64,000 nt of DNA from Alentia gelatinosa (taxonomy: Eukaryota; Annelida; Polychaeta; Phyllodocida; Polynoidae). Position 1 is the stretch's first letter, and every line of letters begins with the position of its first letter. The stretch lies in NCBI GenBank assembly GCA_950022655.1, contig OX465580.1, positions 100,768,797-100,832,796 of the forward strand, read 5' to 3'. Positions 24,420 to 35,003 of this stretch are shown here, piece by piece. A program made the translations under genes and the position numbers. Below the pieces are notes generated by a model. The model searched no databases and was not told where the DNA came from. It saw only the letters and a list, made by a program, of their open reading frames with translations.

Positions 24420-27187
24420 GCACTCGCCGGTAGGGAAGCTCCCAGCCCGACGCATACGGAAACTGTCACTATTGTGGCGCATCCTTATCTCACTAAATTG
24501 TGTTCAGTTTGCGTCGAAGCAGAAAACATGTCGTCTGGATGATATAGAATTAACATCAATCTCCAAGGGCTTAACTGCCAGAAGTGTGTCCCACCAAGAG
24601 GTATTACTTGGCCGTTAGCAGGCAAGTACTTTGATAGAGAGAATGTTTCTCGTACAATATTGATTGGTCATTATGTCAAAAGTACATGTGCATAGATAAA
24701 AGAGAACGTCCAAAAAATGTTATTTGAATCCACGAATAATCATCACCAATGGAAACTGGATCTAAGTTTGCAATTCGAGTATCGTTGGACTCTGTGACGG
24801 TCTTATTATTTCTATCAAAAGTAAGCATCGAAGTGCAGGTAAAGCATTTATTAATAATTGTAGTTTCACATCGCTGCTGTATCCTCTGGTGGCTGAGAAG
24901 GCTCTACCTTGCAAGTGCAAGCCTCAAACACAGAAAGGCATATCGGAAAGATTTAGCTTGATACGTGAAACCATGTCATTTCCAAGAAATCAAATATATT
25001 GACTTCCATGTCACACATATAATCTCAAAAGTGACGGTCAGCATGTTCGTTTCTTGACCTAGATATTAGTACTAAGATAATGATAGAATATATAGGAATT
25101 CCAAAAAAAATGACATAATAAGGCTTATACATTTTTCGTCAAAAGGTGACATAATATAGTGAATGTGTAGTAGTGGACATTCTGACATCAAAGACTATTT
25201 GTCATTGTACTTGTTCTTGAAGTTATTGAATAAAACCTTATTTTCCCCAGAAAACATTATCCTATATAAATCGGCCAAATGATTATTGGCCTACCTTAAT
25301 TATTCGATGGCGATAAACTGGAGGAAACGTTATAAATTGTTATTACATGAGATTACATCACGTTGAAACTGTTTGTGGTGATGTTTATCAATATTTTATA
25401 ATCCCAAGGTGATGTCATTTTAAATTGTGGGATATTCCTTCAAATCAGTTCTAAACATTTGATAATGGATGCAGATATCTTCTTTGTGTATCTTCATCTA
25501 TAATCTGTACACCTGATGAAGGAAACCATGTTCTGAAATGTTGCTCACACTCTGAGTAAATTACTCTTGAGCTATTAGGGTTTAACCAACATTGTAAGGT
25601 TACGACGTAGGCGGTAAGAACGAATACTGACATACACGAGAAAACAGTATGTTATGAACTATGGTGCAATTGAGGAACTACACAATTCTATACAGCAAGT
25701 AGGGTCTGAAGATGTTGATATTGGGATGTGTCTTAGATCAGAAAACAAGCTTATTTTGATGGATTGACCTAGGTCCGGATTTGTAAAGATATCACCACAG
25801 CACTGTGGCCAAAGTTTATGAAATACCCTTTGCTCGGTGCGCGAGACATCAAACGGGCACCGAGCAAAGACTCTTTTAAACGACATTTGATAGCAGCTAA
25901 GTCCCTATGTGGTATCAAATAGGAATTAAAAAATGTTAGTAACATACCTATATTAGTTCTTGGAATGACACTACAGCCTAAATCGATCGTCAGACCTTTT
26001 ATCTAATCTTCATTCTTCATATGGTCATTGGGAAATTATCTACTGTACCTTGCACTAGGGATTAGTATACCAGTGGTATATTAGGATGTATTCTCGATGT
26101 AAGCCTTGGGCTATAAATGGAAGGTTACCCTTGTGGTGAGTTTATAAGCATTTAAGAATTGATACAGTACAGCAGAAAGGGAACCCAGAGTTGTTCATAA
26201 AACATAGATACATCAAATAACCTATGACATAGTCTATATGTTGATTAACTATTAAGGTCTCTTTCTGAAGTAAAGTAACTGTGGAACTGGAAAATAAACG
26301 AAAACGTAAGTGAAAGTCCTTACAATATGGCTTATACGGCAACTTAGTTGACAGATCGGGAATCGATCTGCTATTGACCAAAGGCCACTCGAAATATTTC
26401 GGCCTATGGTCTGCAGATAGGACCTTAGCCTCGGTACCAGACCCCTTTTAGAAAATGACCGAGGTCAGCGATTAGCTGTCAGCATAATCACAAACCTAGG
26501 AACAATCATTCTTCTTTTTTCGGTTAAGCACACTTTCAGTACCTCTACACTATATGCCCGACAACCACGTCTCTTTACGTACAATTATCATTAGAGAATA
26601 ATTGTTTTAGATGAAAAAATTACTCTGCTATTAGACACCATAAATCAATCTCTGTCCTATCAGGGTTAATGTCAATGAGCGTGGCAGTGACTAGGATTAT
26701 CTAAATATCTATGAAATATTATTACTTTCAATATAACAGATATATTAGACCTTGGATATCTTTAGAATTCTCCGGTATATGGATGTTTCCACTGAGTTGT
26801 ATAAAGGAACTAGGTGGGTTTGTTTTGTCTGCCATACTGACTTGTATCACTACCAAACAACTTAAGTTGGGGACAAACAGTACGCACTTTCTGCCTTAGC
26901 CCGCACCATTCAATTGCAAACAGTCACAGTGATTGGAAGGACGTACGGTGAAAGTTTGTTTGGTTAGTTTAAAATCAGGGGTCGACGTTCTGGAAATCCT
27001 TGTCTTCCATCTCATGGTAACGATGACAGTGGGACAAGAATCTTTATAGACTTTGCAAGAAGGGATTGTAGAAATTTTAATATGATTAGGACCCAAAGGA
27101 GAAGGAGGTTGAGTTAAAACTATACCTTTACTAGGTATTTGCGGGAGATGGAGGGTAATGGAAAGAGATAATATAGAAATATATGGT
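24420..27187. other. No gene seen; one perfect hairpin
   Basis: AT-rich DNA without convincing coding frames. At 25828-25869 a perfect 13-base stem (CTTTGCTCGGTGC and its complement) encloses a 16-base loop. Confidence 0.55.
25828..25869. repeat. Perfect 13-bp stem-loop
   Basis: CTTTGCTCGGTGC at 25828-25840 pairs exactly with 25857-25869. The stem is too long for a histone 3' stem-loop. Possibly the remnant of a fold-back element. Confidence 0.6.
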
Positions 27188-27312
27188 TAGTGTGTCTGAA
27201 TGGAATCTGTTCGGAGATATCTTGGTCAGAAATACTCACCGAATTTGAAGAATGAGGTGAGTGTTTCTGACCAAAATATCGAGGAACAGATGGAATTCAG
27301 ACACACTCACTA
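27188..27312. mobile_element. Fold-back element, 125 bp
   Basis: Two arms of about 55 bases are inverted copies with a few mismatches and a small insertion (TAGTGTGTCTGAATGG on the left, TAGTGAGTGTGTCTGAA read from the right). A short loop sits around 27241-27255. No coding capacity. A MITE or fold-back transposon. Confidence 0.65.
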
Positions 27313-27785
27313 TGTCTTTTTATTATTATATAACTAGAAATCATTAAGAATGCCATTCTACAACTTACTAAATAGAAGAATTAGTGGTCACATGGTACGG
27401 AGGGTAGGATTATACATACCAGGCCATAGTGTGGACGAATGAAATCATTACTACTAGGGCGTATACATGAGGCATTCGTGCACCGGTATAAAATAATAAT
27501 AGGACATATTGAGAGTGAGCATCAAATGGGTTTAGAAAAGCATCAGTTCAAGCAGGAATATGATTAACATAGGGCACATATTTGTCTCACCCTTGGTACA
27601 AGTTTAGCCATAGGAATAACATTAGAAAAAAATACTCAACGATCACCCTGGTAAAATGAGAATACTATGCCACAGCCGTGGCGTAGTGAATTTGAGATGA
27701 CGTCATATGGATTTGCTAAGTACATTCTAATTATTCTGAAATTGTGATGATATTTAATGTCATATAAAGCCATGAGATTTAGAAG

Positions 27786-27926
27786 GAAACCCACGAGATG
27801 AAAATAACTTGGTCCGTACTTCACCGAGTTTGATCGCGTCGTAACACACGAAGCGCAGCTGAGTGTGTTACGACGCGATCAAACTCGGTGATGTACAGAC
27901 CAAGTTATTTTCACCAAGTGGGTTTC
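27786..27926. mobile_element. Fold-back element A, 141 bp, nearly perfect hairpin
   Basis: Arms of 64 bases (27786-27849 and 27863-27926) pair almost completely around a 13-base loop. The ends begin GAAACCCAC. It directly abuts the TTATCCTACCCC motif at 27932. A diverged second copy lies at 30209-30354. The high arm identity suggests a young insertion. Confidence 0.75.
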
Positions 27927-27931
27927 AGATT

Positions 27932-28145
27932 TTATCCTACCCCTAATAAAAAACGCCCTAGGTTTAACATTGACTCAATGTATTTGACGGAGCGTTGAAT
28001 AAAGTGTTATTTATGCACCGAGGTGAATAAAAAAACGGACCAATCAGGGACAAGATAACGAAAGTAGATCCGGCAGTGTCAAAACGCTACTATCATGGAT
28101 AATTACAAAATTTTCTCTGTATATCGGTGAGATGGGGTAGGATAA
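27932..28145. mobile_element. Element E with inverted TTATCCTACCCC ends, 214 bp
   Basis: TTATCCTACCCC at 27932-27943 and its exact complement at 28134-28145 bound the unit. It touches fold-back A on the left and fold-back C on the right. The first 40 bases resemble those of the unit at 32522-32650, which has the same ends. No coding frame. It may be a separate MITE or part of a larger composite with its hairpin neighbours. Confidence 0.5.
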
Positions 28146-28151
28146 ATACAA

Positions 28152-28297
28152 AACCGAACTCGAGTTAGCCTTGTCAATGTTTATGCCACTCTGGTCAGGT
28201 CTGCTACTCACTAAACTCGGCTAACGCCTCGTGTAGCAATACACAACCTGCCCATCGTGGCATAAACATTGACAAGGCTGACTCTCGTTCGAGGCGG
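28152..28297. mobile_element. Fold-back element C, about 146 bp
   Basis: The left arm contains GCCTTGTCAATGTTTATGCC and the right arm its exact complement, with weaker pairing outwards and an inner inverted pair (GTCTGCTAC-like). Its sequence differs from fold-back A, but it also sits beside the GGGGTAGGATAA motif. Confidence 0.65.
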
Positions 28298-29570
28298 GGA
28301 ACATCACCTAATCATTTCAAAGTTAGATCATTTCACGAGGTGATTCATTGCGTTGGCTGCACCATAATTCTGGCCCAGCCTCGTACTTTCAGTTTAGTTT
28401 ACCTGAATCCAGGGGATAATATAAAATCCCTTAGGAAGCTAATTGATACCCTTAAAATTTGCCGTTTTAAAACTTAGAACTTCAGGAAAGGTTATAATGC
28501 TATTGCCAGTGTCTGGAATAATGCCGTTGGACCTGTGTGATACATCTATATATTAGTTTGTCCCACTTCTTCTACGACACAGATGATGAAAGAAAACTCG
28601 CTATACTGCCATATTCTTAGACTAAAGGTCGATCCAAATTAATTTCACTAAAATGGTAAAATGCCACTAAAGCTCAAATATAAATGGCAATCTTTTATAT
28701 AAGTTAAAACACTGCACACTAGATAGGAATGGTCGTTGTCTGAACATTTAGTTCAGAATCACTGACTTCTTCGTCGCTATGGCAGAAATAGAGGTTAGCA
28801 CAATTTAGTGAATGTTGAAATATTAGGCGAGGGAGTGGTTGTGCTTGCAACACAATGTCGATGCTTTTAAAGAGTGTACCGTCTAAAACACTTATTTTAT
28901 ATCCTTGAGTCAACAAACCCTTTTTATGACCTTTTGCATTTTTTTTGGTGCCATTTAAGTTATATTTCTTAAAAGTGTGAGAGAATAAATTTTTTTACAT
29001 GCCCACTATAATTGTATAAAGTGTCTATGTCTCTAGTGTCTAGTTTTCTAATGATACCGTCTAGGAGCATTGGGATGGAGGGTTGCTTGGTGTGCATATA
29101 AAAATAGTATTTCTTTCCTTTTTATTAAGCAATCTATTTCAGATTATAGTCACTCGTCCTCATCGGAGACTTTTCCGCATCATCTTCTGGTATTTAGTGA
29201 TGCAATATACAGTGGTTGCTAGACCATACAGTTTAGGTAATCATAAAATGGTTAGATCATAGGTTCTTGGTCAAACTTTCTTACCAAAAGACAAAAATAT
29301 CAAACCTTTAGTAACATGAACTTTACTTTGTTATACTATTAATGACCAACGCGGAAGAGAGAGAAAAAGTGGAAATATTTATTATGCTGAATATTTTCCG
29401 CGCTAGGCGATTGCCGGGGCAATTGATAGTTACAATGTACAAAGCCCTATTGTGAGTGTTAGGAAAAGAAGGAAAGTCATTGTTCTTGTAGGGTGGGTGT
29501 GTGGTTCCGTATCGTGGGAGGGAGTAGGAGAGATTGAGGGCAAGTACTAGGCATGGGCCGTGAGGTGGAG
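28298..29570. other. No gene seen
   Basis: AT-rich non-coding DNA; the only frames are short and unrecognised. Confidence 0.6.
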
Positions 29571-29645
29571 GCGCTCACGTGACCGGTGGAGGAACCGGGT
29601 GGTACCAGGTCACGTGAGGCGGGGCGGCATCCTTGGTAACGGCTC
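29571..29645. promoter_or_regulatory. Promoter-like pair of E-boxes with an X-box-like site
   Basis: CACGTG occurs at 29576-29581 and 29611-29616, each within a TCACGTGA-like context. GCATCCTTGGTAAC at 29627-29640 fits the X-box consensus at 12 of 14 positions. The patch is GC-rich between AT-rich flanks. No linked coding exon was recognised on either strand. Confidence 0.3.
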
Positions 29646-30191
29646 ACTATCCCCTGGTCCCGCATTAGTCCTAACCCCCCGGATAGCCATAACAGTCATC
29701 TTCTGTGCCATAAAAACACTCCTAGTCATTAAAGCTTTTTTTTTTTTTAATTTCAACCCTCCTTGCTGTTGCAACCTTTACACCTTTATTTTCCTTTTTA
29801 TACATCTCTTCTCTACTGCCATCTTGAAGAGGTGTCTGCTACTCGATCTTTTCACATCCATTGGGAGTTTATCCCAGATTTTGCAAACCCTATAGAAGGG
29901 ACCCTTTTTATTATAGAGTTCTCTCTTTGTCCTATCCATTTGGGGTATCAATTCCTCTGATTCCCGGGTTTAATATTCCATTTCCTTCTTTTCAATATAG
30001 CTTAACTCACATATCCACCAGTGGATGTAAGTTAGTAAACTATTTATTATTATCTCACCTCGGTATTCTTCTCCAAAGGCTTAATATTAGGAACTCATAT
30101 TCCACGGCCGTAAAGGTAGTGTACCCAATACTCAATGGCTAATTGAGTGAGTTATTTCATCAATCAATAATATTCCTGATTGTATATATAC
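29646..30191. other. No gene seen
   Basis: Thymine-rich plus strand with small overlapping frames (29560-30142) that lack recognisable features. Confidence 0.5.
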
Positions 30192-30354
30192 GGGATGGGA
30201 TAAAATCAGAAACCCACTTGATGATTTCAAATAGCTTGGTCCGCACTCCACCTTGTTTGATTGCAAAGTAATTCACTCAGGTTCGCATCGTGAAGTACTC
30301 CGCGGTAAAACTCGATGGAGTATAGACCAAGTTATTCTCATCTCATGAGTTTTC
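30192..30354. mobile_element. Fold-back element B, diverged copy of element A, with its flanking motif
   Basis: GGGATGGGATAA (30192-30203) is followed by a hairpin whose left end (GAAACCCACTTG, then a CTTGGTCCGCACTCCACC-like segment) and right end (GACCAAGTTATTCTCA) match fold-back A. Relative to A it is inverted, and the motif lies on the corresponding side, so the motif and hairpin appear to move as one unit of about 170 bp. Confidence 0.6.
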
Positions 30355-32521
30355 TTCTAAGTATCTTTTGCTTTTTATGCCATAGGCGATTCTCAGTCTG
30401 CTAGTCGTTTGTTCAATAACTAGGAATATATAGTAGCCTAAAAAGTCGAGAATATGGGGAGAAAGGATACTTATGGAGAGAAAGGATACTTAAGGATACT
30501 TATCAAAGTTCCTGCTCCAGAAATAGAGAGATAGTAATCTGAGGAGTATGTGGAGCCGAAGAGGGGAAGGGACCAAGAGATCAAATACAAAAGTTTATGC
30601 CATTCTTTAAAGTGACAAGTTTGAAAATATATTCATTTACTTGGATCGAGCGTCTAAATTCAGTACTCATTGGAATAGGATAAAGGAGTGACATGGGAGA
30701 TTAATACATTTTGATAAAATGCGTGTGAACGGAGGTGTTTCTGGGTGGAAATATCCTATGTCAGTACGGTTAAAGGATTATATCGTAGGTCAAATCTGTA
30801 GTGCCAGTTCTATAAATTGATTTAAAAAAAAAACCTTTTTGATTTGACCTGACTAAAGAAAGGTATCTGTTTCTTGGTGCTCCTGACAATTTTAGGAAGA
30901 AACACGCCTGATGAAGTGGTCTCGGCACATCTGAAGAGGCCCTCTTCAATAAATTGGGCAGAGGAACGCGAATAAAAACAATCAATTAGGGTAAGGCCCT
31001 CGGATTTCAGAGAAGTGACCAGAGGTATTGGCAGCGTTCTTTTCTCCCAGTGTTAATTGTATGAGGTCGAGGAGTCTGACCCCACCTCATTTAGCACAGG
31101 CAATGACCGCCAGTAGGTCCGACAATCGAGGAAGACCACACAGCCAACTTCTCCCTTGCCCCATATATTTATTCTTTTTGTGTGCTGAAATACCCCAGCA
31201 GAACCCCAGTTTTATATATATGCCGCCTAGCAGAGGCAACCCATACATCTTCTAGATCTCTTTTATCTGTGGCTGGACATTGACCGTGGATTGGTACATA
31301 TATAGCCTCGACATACAGGAATACGCCCATGGGAAGAATTCTCATCAATAAGAGAAGGTTTAAGAATAAAGTGCAAATGCTATTCCAGGAGGTCCACATT
31401 TTGTCACCCTAATGACAAGTACATGTTCAACAGAATGTCCTAGCCTATGTGAACCGCTATAGAAAGATGTACTCGTATTGGAATATATACCAACCAATAC
31501 AACTAAAAGGATGAGGAACATATTCACATACACTAAATAGATTGAAAAAAAAGTTTCTATGTTATTGCCTTACAAGAACGTTTCTCAATTATAGGTATTA
31601 TAAAACACTGATGGAATGGAATCAAATCCGCCAAATGGAATCGTGTTCGACATACAAAGCAGACTAGATAATTGACAGATGATGTCAAAGGAATATCAGG
31701 AGAATTACAAATCAAATCAGCGAGGTGAAAAGCATACTGCGTTACCAATGCATACCAGTCTTTATTTTTGGAATTCTTTGCCAGAATAAATCATTGCTGA
31801 AGTACCCTTAACCTTGTCCTGACAACCTTGCCTAAATACATAGATACAGTTCAGTATTGTTCCAACCATAAGGGTTCCTTTGAGTTGAATGACCACACCC
31901 AGGTAAATTCTCCTCTGTGCTCTAATTTCTCATTGGTTCGTTGCATCGAATCTTCTAAGGAAGCCAGGCCGTCATTGGAGGAGATTGCTACGGATCCCAC
32001 ACTAAAATAGAATCACTTTTCTGGGGGTGCAACTATTATCACCTTAGGAACTCATGTCAGGTATTCCATTAGTTTGGACATGTCGGAGCGAGGTTGTGAA
32101 GTTACACAAATTAATGCAAGCGTGGGTTTTGATAGCACTGCCTTGCATTGGGAATCCATGAGATTTGGGAGAATTGGGAAGCGTAGGTTAGAGTAACCCC
32201 GAAACAAATGCTAAAAGCGAGGTTCTTATGGGGACTAATTGAATAATATGCGCAGAACATGTATATGCATGGTCTCCTGTCGGTCCCTACTAGCGCTCTT
32301 CCTCCGACGCCCTAGGTCCCTGATTGGAGTGGACTGAGTGAAGGAGCTGTGAAAAAGATACCTGAGCTTCTCGTGGGCCCCATACTCCTCACCTCTATAT
32401 TTTTTAAGATCCATGTTATATTTGCAGGGTTCAGTGCTCAGAAGACAGATAGGAAAAACAAACAGCCATCAGTCAAGGTTAGACCTTGCATACTAGTGGT
32501 GCTCGCACCAAGTGATGCTTC
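30355..32521. other. No gene seen
   Basis: AT-rich DNA with short frames only. A direct repeat of AGAAAGGATACTTA occurs at about 30461-30493. Confidence 0.5.
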
Positions 32522-32650
32522 TTATCCTACCCCTCATATAAATCTCCACAGACTTAACATGGTGTGACTGTATGCCACGGTTATGCCATAAAATATTTAT
32601 GTGCCACAGGTGACATGTGAAGTTAAAAACAATGTGATGGAGTAGGATAA
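32522..32650. mobile_element. Element D with inverted TTATCCTACCCC-type ends, 129 bp
   Basis: TTATCCTACCCC at 32522-32533 and the complement with one change (GGAGTAGGATAA) at 32639-32650. The left 40 bases align with those of element E. It is shorter, so it is probably a deletion derivative. Non-coding. Confidence 0.5.
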
Positions 32651-33450
32651 ATTCTAAACGTCACTCAATTTCATATGATTGTTTACATGATGCATGATGG
32701 TGATATTTGTAGCTAGCAGTGCTTCAGTAACTGAACGGCCATGAAATTTATGAGTGAGAACCTATTTTCTGATATGATGTGACCAGTGTGTCGGAACTGC
32801 TCATCCCTGATATTCCATAAACGGTTATTATTAAGTAGAGAATTTCGCTCTATATTGAGTCTGCGTCATTTATTTAGTTAACGGAGCTGCTCTGTCTGAG
32901 ATAAAAGGCGAGTTGCTCATCGACATGTAGCTCCCAGCTACTCAGCGGCAGAGGCTTTGAATCAGTAAAATCGCACTCTCCACCGTTTCCTCGTTGCCCA
33001 TTATGATATCTATCACCACTCCCGGCGGGCTTCCTTCCGGCATTTAGCATTGCGTGCAAGGCAGACTGATCCCAACTGGCGAAAATGCTGCGAAAAATAT
33101 CACGTTTTATTCCGTGCGCTGTTGAGCAAACGTGTTTGGGGGCCAGTAAAGGAGAAATGAGAAATGAGCTCTTCCCGCCGCCGATTGGACCTGATAAGGA
33201 ACATTTTGTCCAGTGAGACATTTGAGTTCCCTACGCAATCCATGGAGAAATTTAAATGAACAGGGTGCTTTTCTCCATGCCCCCTTTATCTCTATCCGCC
33301 AAGGCAGCCATACACCCAAAGAGGCAAAATGAATAGAGGCTTACCTCTTCAGATTCTCTGTCTCCGTACCTCTGTTTAAACTTCATTTTAACCAGACTCA
33401 TCCAGTTGTCCATACCTAACAAACATAGGGGTGAACGGCAGTTATCCCAT
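32651..33450. other. No gene assigned
   Basis: A less AT-rich part at 32880-33300 has open minus-strand frames (32874-33221, 33107-33319) without recognisable domains or clear splice-bounded structure. Confidence 0.4.
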
Positions 33451-33538
33451 TGGCTACTCAATCCTGCTCCCATCCCATCAAACCCTCAGACACCCTACAG
33501 TGGACACCGCCCACCCCTAGAGCAGGGGAATGGACGGT

Positions 33539-33555
33539 GGGGGGGGGGGGGGGGG
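33539..33555 (+). repeat. Poly-G run (17 bases)
   Basis: Uninterrupted G run. Confidence 0.95.
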
Positions 33556-33947
33556 CAGGAGGAGAGGGGGTGAATTGACATATTGATCTGTTGTATCCGT
33601 CGCCCGCTTCTATAAATCCGCTGCATTTATTCTCTGTGGCTAATGGCGCTGAGGGTAGAACAATAAAGCAGCTCCCACCGCCGTGCCCTTCAGCCCCCAC
33701 CCTCCCAGTCAACTACAGCCGGCTGTAGGTGCCCGACACCGGCCCCCCTTCTCCCCACACTACCCCCTCATCGGCGCCCTTCCTCTCCGACCACTGCTAT
33801 GACGAGCCAATTTCCATCGGCACAGGAGGCCTCCTAAACCCGTTTGGCGGACAAAGCAATCGGATTGAATCGATCGTGGCCAGTACTACATCAGTGGTCC
33901 TGTATAAAATGAGACAAAACATCGCCGGCGCCTACACTCGTCCTCAA

Positions 33948-33949
33948 CC

Positions 33950-33980
<31 letters not shown>
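33948..33980 (+). repeat. Poly-C run followed by (AC)n
   Basis: Nineteen C, then seven AC units. Confidence 0.95.
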
Positions 33981-34242
33981 CGTCCAGCACTGTCTGTCCA
34001 GTGCCAGCCCTACGCACCCTCTCCACACCCATCTTGTCCGTTTATTCATAAGACAGTCCCTATTGGAGCCTTTGGGAGGACAGAGTATTTATTTGTCCTT
34101 CTAAAAGGGACGAGGGAAAGCAACAATAAAAAATGTATCTATGCCGAAGATAATGAATATGACATATCAATCCGTAGCTTATGTCTGACTCTGAAAACAA
34201 TCCTCAGTTACACAACGTTCTTTTACTTGAAAGTGAACTGCC

Positions 34243-34288
34243 TTTTTTCAATTATTTAGGAACAGTTTTTTCAATTATTTAGGAACAG
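34243..34288. repeat. Perfect tandem duplication of a 23-bp unit
   Basis: TTTTTTCAATTATTTAGGAA plus three bases, present twice without differences, so a recent local duplication. Confidence 0.9.
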
Positions 34289-34419
34289 GCAAAAGAAATA
34301 ATCTCCTATGTCGTTAAACATTATAGTAGGGGTTCATATTTTCAGAATTCACGCTGTTGGTTGTCGGAAGCAATGTGTATTTTAAGGATCGCACTACACA
34401 TATGAAGTAAATTGAATCA

Positions 34420-34745
34420 AATATACAGATTAAAATTAAAAATTCCTCCATATAAATTTCCAAATGACTCATTCCCATTTGTTTTTATTTTACCTACTTT
34501 TTCAATTTTTTTTTTCCTTTTTTGATTCTATTTATTATTATTATTTCTTAATTTATATATATATATTTTTTAACCAATTTTATCATAAAAAGGTTTGTTT
34601 TTTAATTCTACTTAGTTACAATTTCAATATATATAATTAATTTTGATCTATTTATTATTATCATTTTACTTATTTGATTTTTATCATCATTTATTCTTTA
34701 TTTTTCTTTTTTATACATTATATTCGATGTAATTCGAATTAAGTA
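34420..34745. other. Very AT-rich tract
   Basis: Long runs of T and A with almost no G or C and no coding frame. It ends where the fold-back element at 34750 begins. Confidence 0.8.
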
Positions 34746-34749
34746 TTAG

Positions 34750-34894
34750 AGGGAAACTATGTTCCGGTGGGAATAAGTCAAGGTTACGAGGTAAGGGTTG
34801 GAAAAATTACTGCCCAAGGCGTAGCCGCGGGCAGTAATTTTTCCAAGCTTTACCGAGTAACTTTGACTTATTTCCACTGGTATGTGGTTTCCCT
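34750..34894. mobile_element. Fold-back element, 145 bp
   Basis: Ends AGGGAAAC and GTTTCCCT. The arms of about 65 bases pair with few mismatches, including a perfect inner AAAAATTACTGCCC stem around a 13-base loop (AAGGCGTAGCCGC). Non-coding; a MITE or fold-back transposon. Confidence 0.7.
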
Positions 34895-34947
34895 ATTCCT
34901 ATATACCTTCAGTTGTCGGCTAATATCGATAAAAACCGAACGTCTGA

Positions 34948-35003
34948 ACGTCAACCTGGGCAGTAAACGTCAACCTGGGCAGTAATTTCAACCTGGGCAG
35001 TAA
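34948..35003 (+). repeat. Three tandem copies of a 19-bp unit
   Basis: Unit ACGTCAACCTGGGCAGTAA: two exact copies and a third, slightly shorter copy. The unit shares GGGCAGTAA with the inner stem of the adjacent fold-back element. Confidence 0.9.

Larger units (their letters stand above)
33451..34050. other. GC-rich patch with poly-G and poly-C runs, not assigned
   Basis: Open frames on both strands run through homopolymers, which makes them unreliable. No domain is seen in the 176-codon plus frame (33729-34259) or the 84-codon minus frame (33458-33712). Confidence 0.4.

Noticed and set aside
27663..27685. GCCGTGGCGTAGTGA resembling a tRNA A box (SINE-like)
   Set aside because: No B box follows within the expected distance and no tRNA fold is possible.
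31769..31783. WNSLP on the plus strand, like a LINE C-terminal block
   Set aside because: Five residues followed at once by a stop, with no supporting motifs on either side in a consistent frame; could be chance or a very old relic.
33729..34259. 176-codon plus-strand frame
   Set aside because: Contains a translated poly-C run and AC repeat; nothing recognisable before or after.
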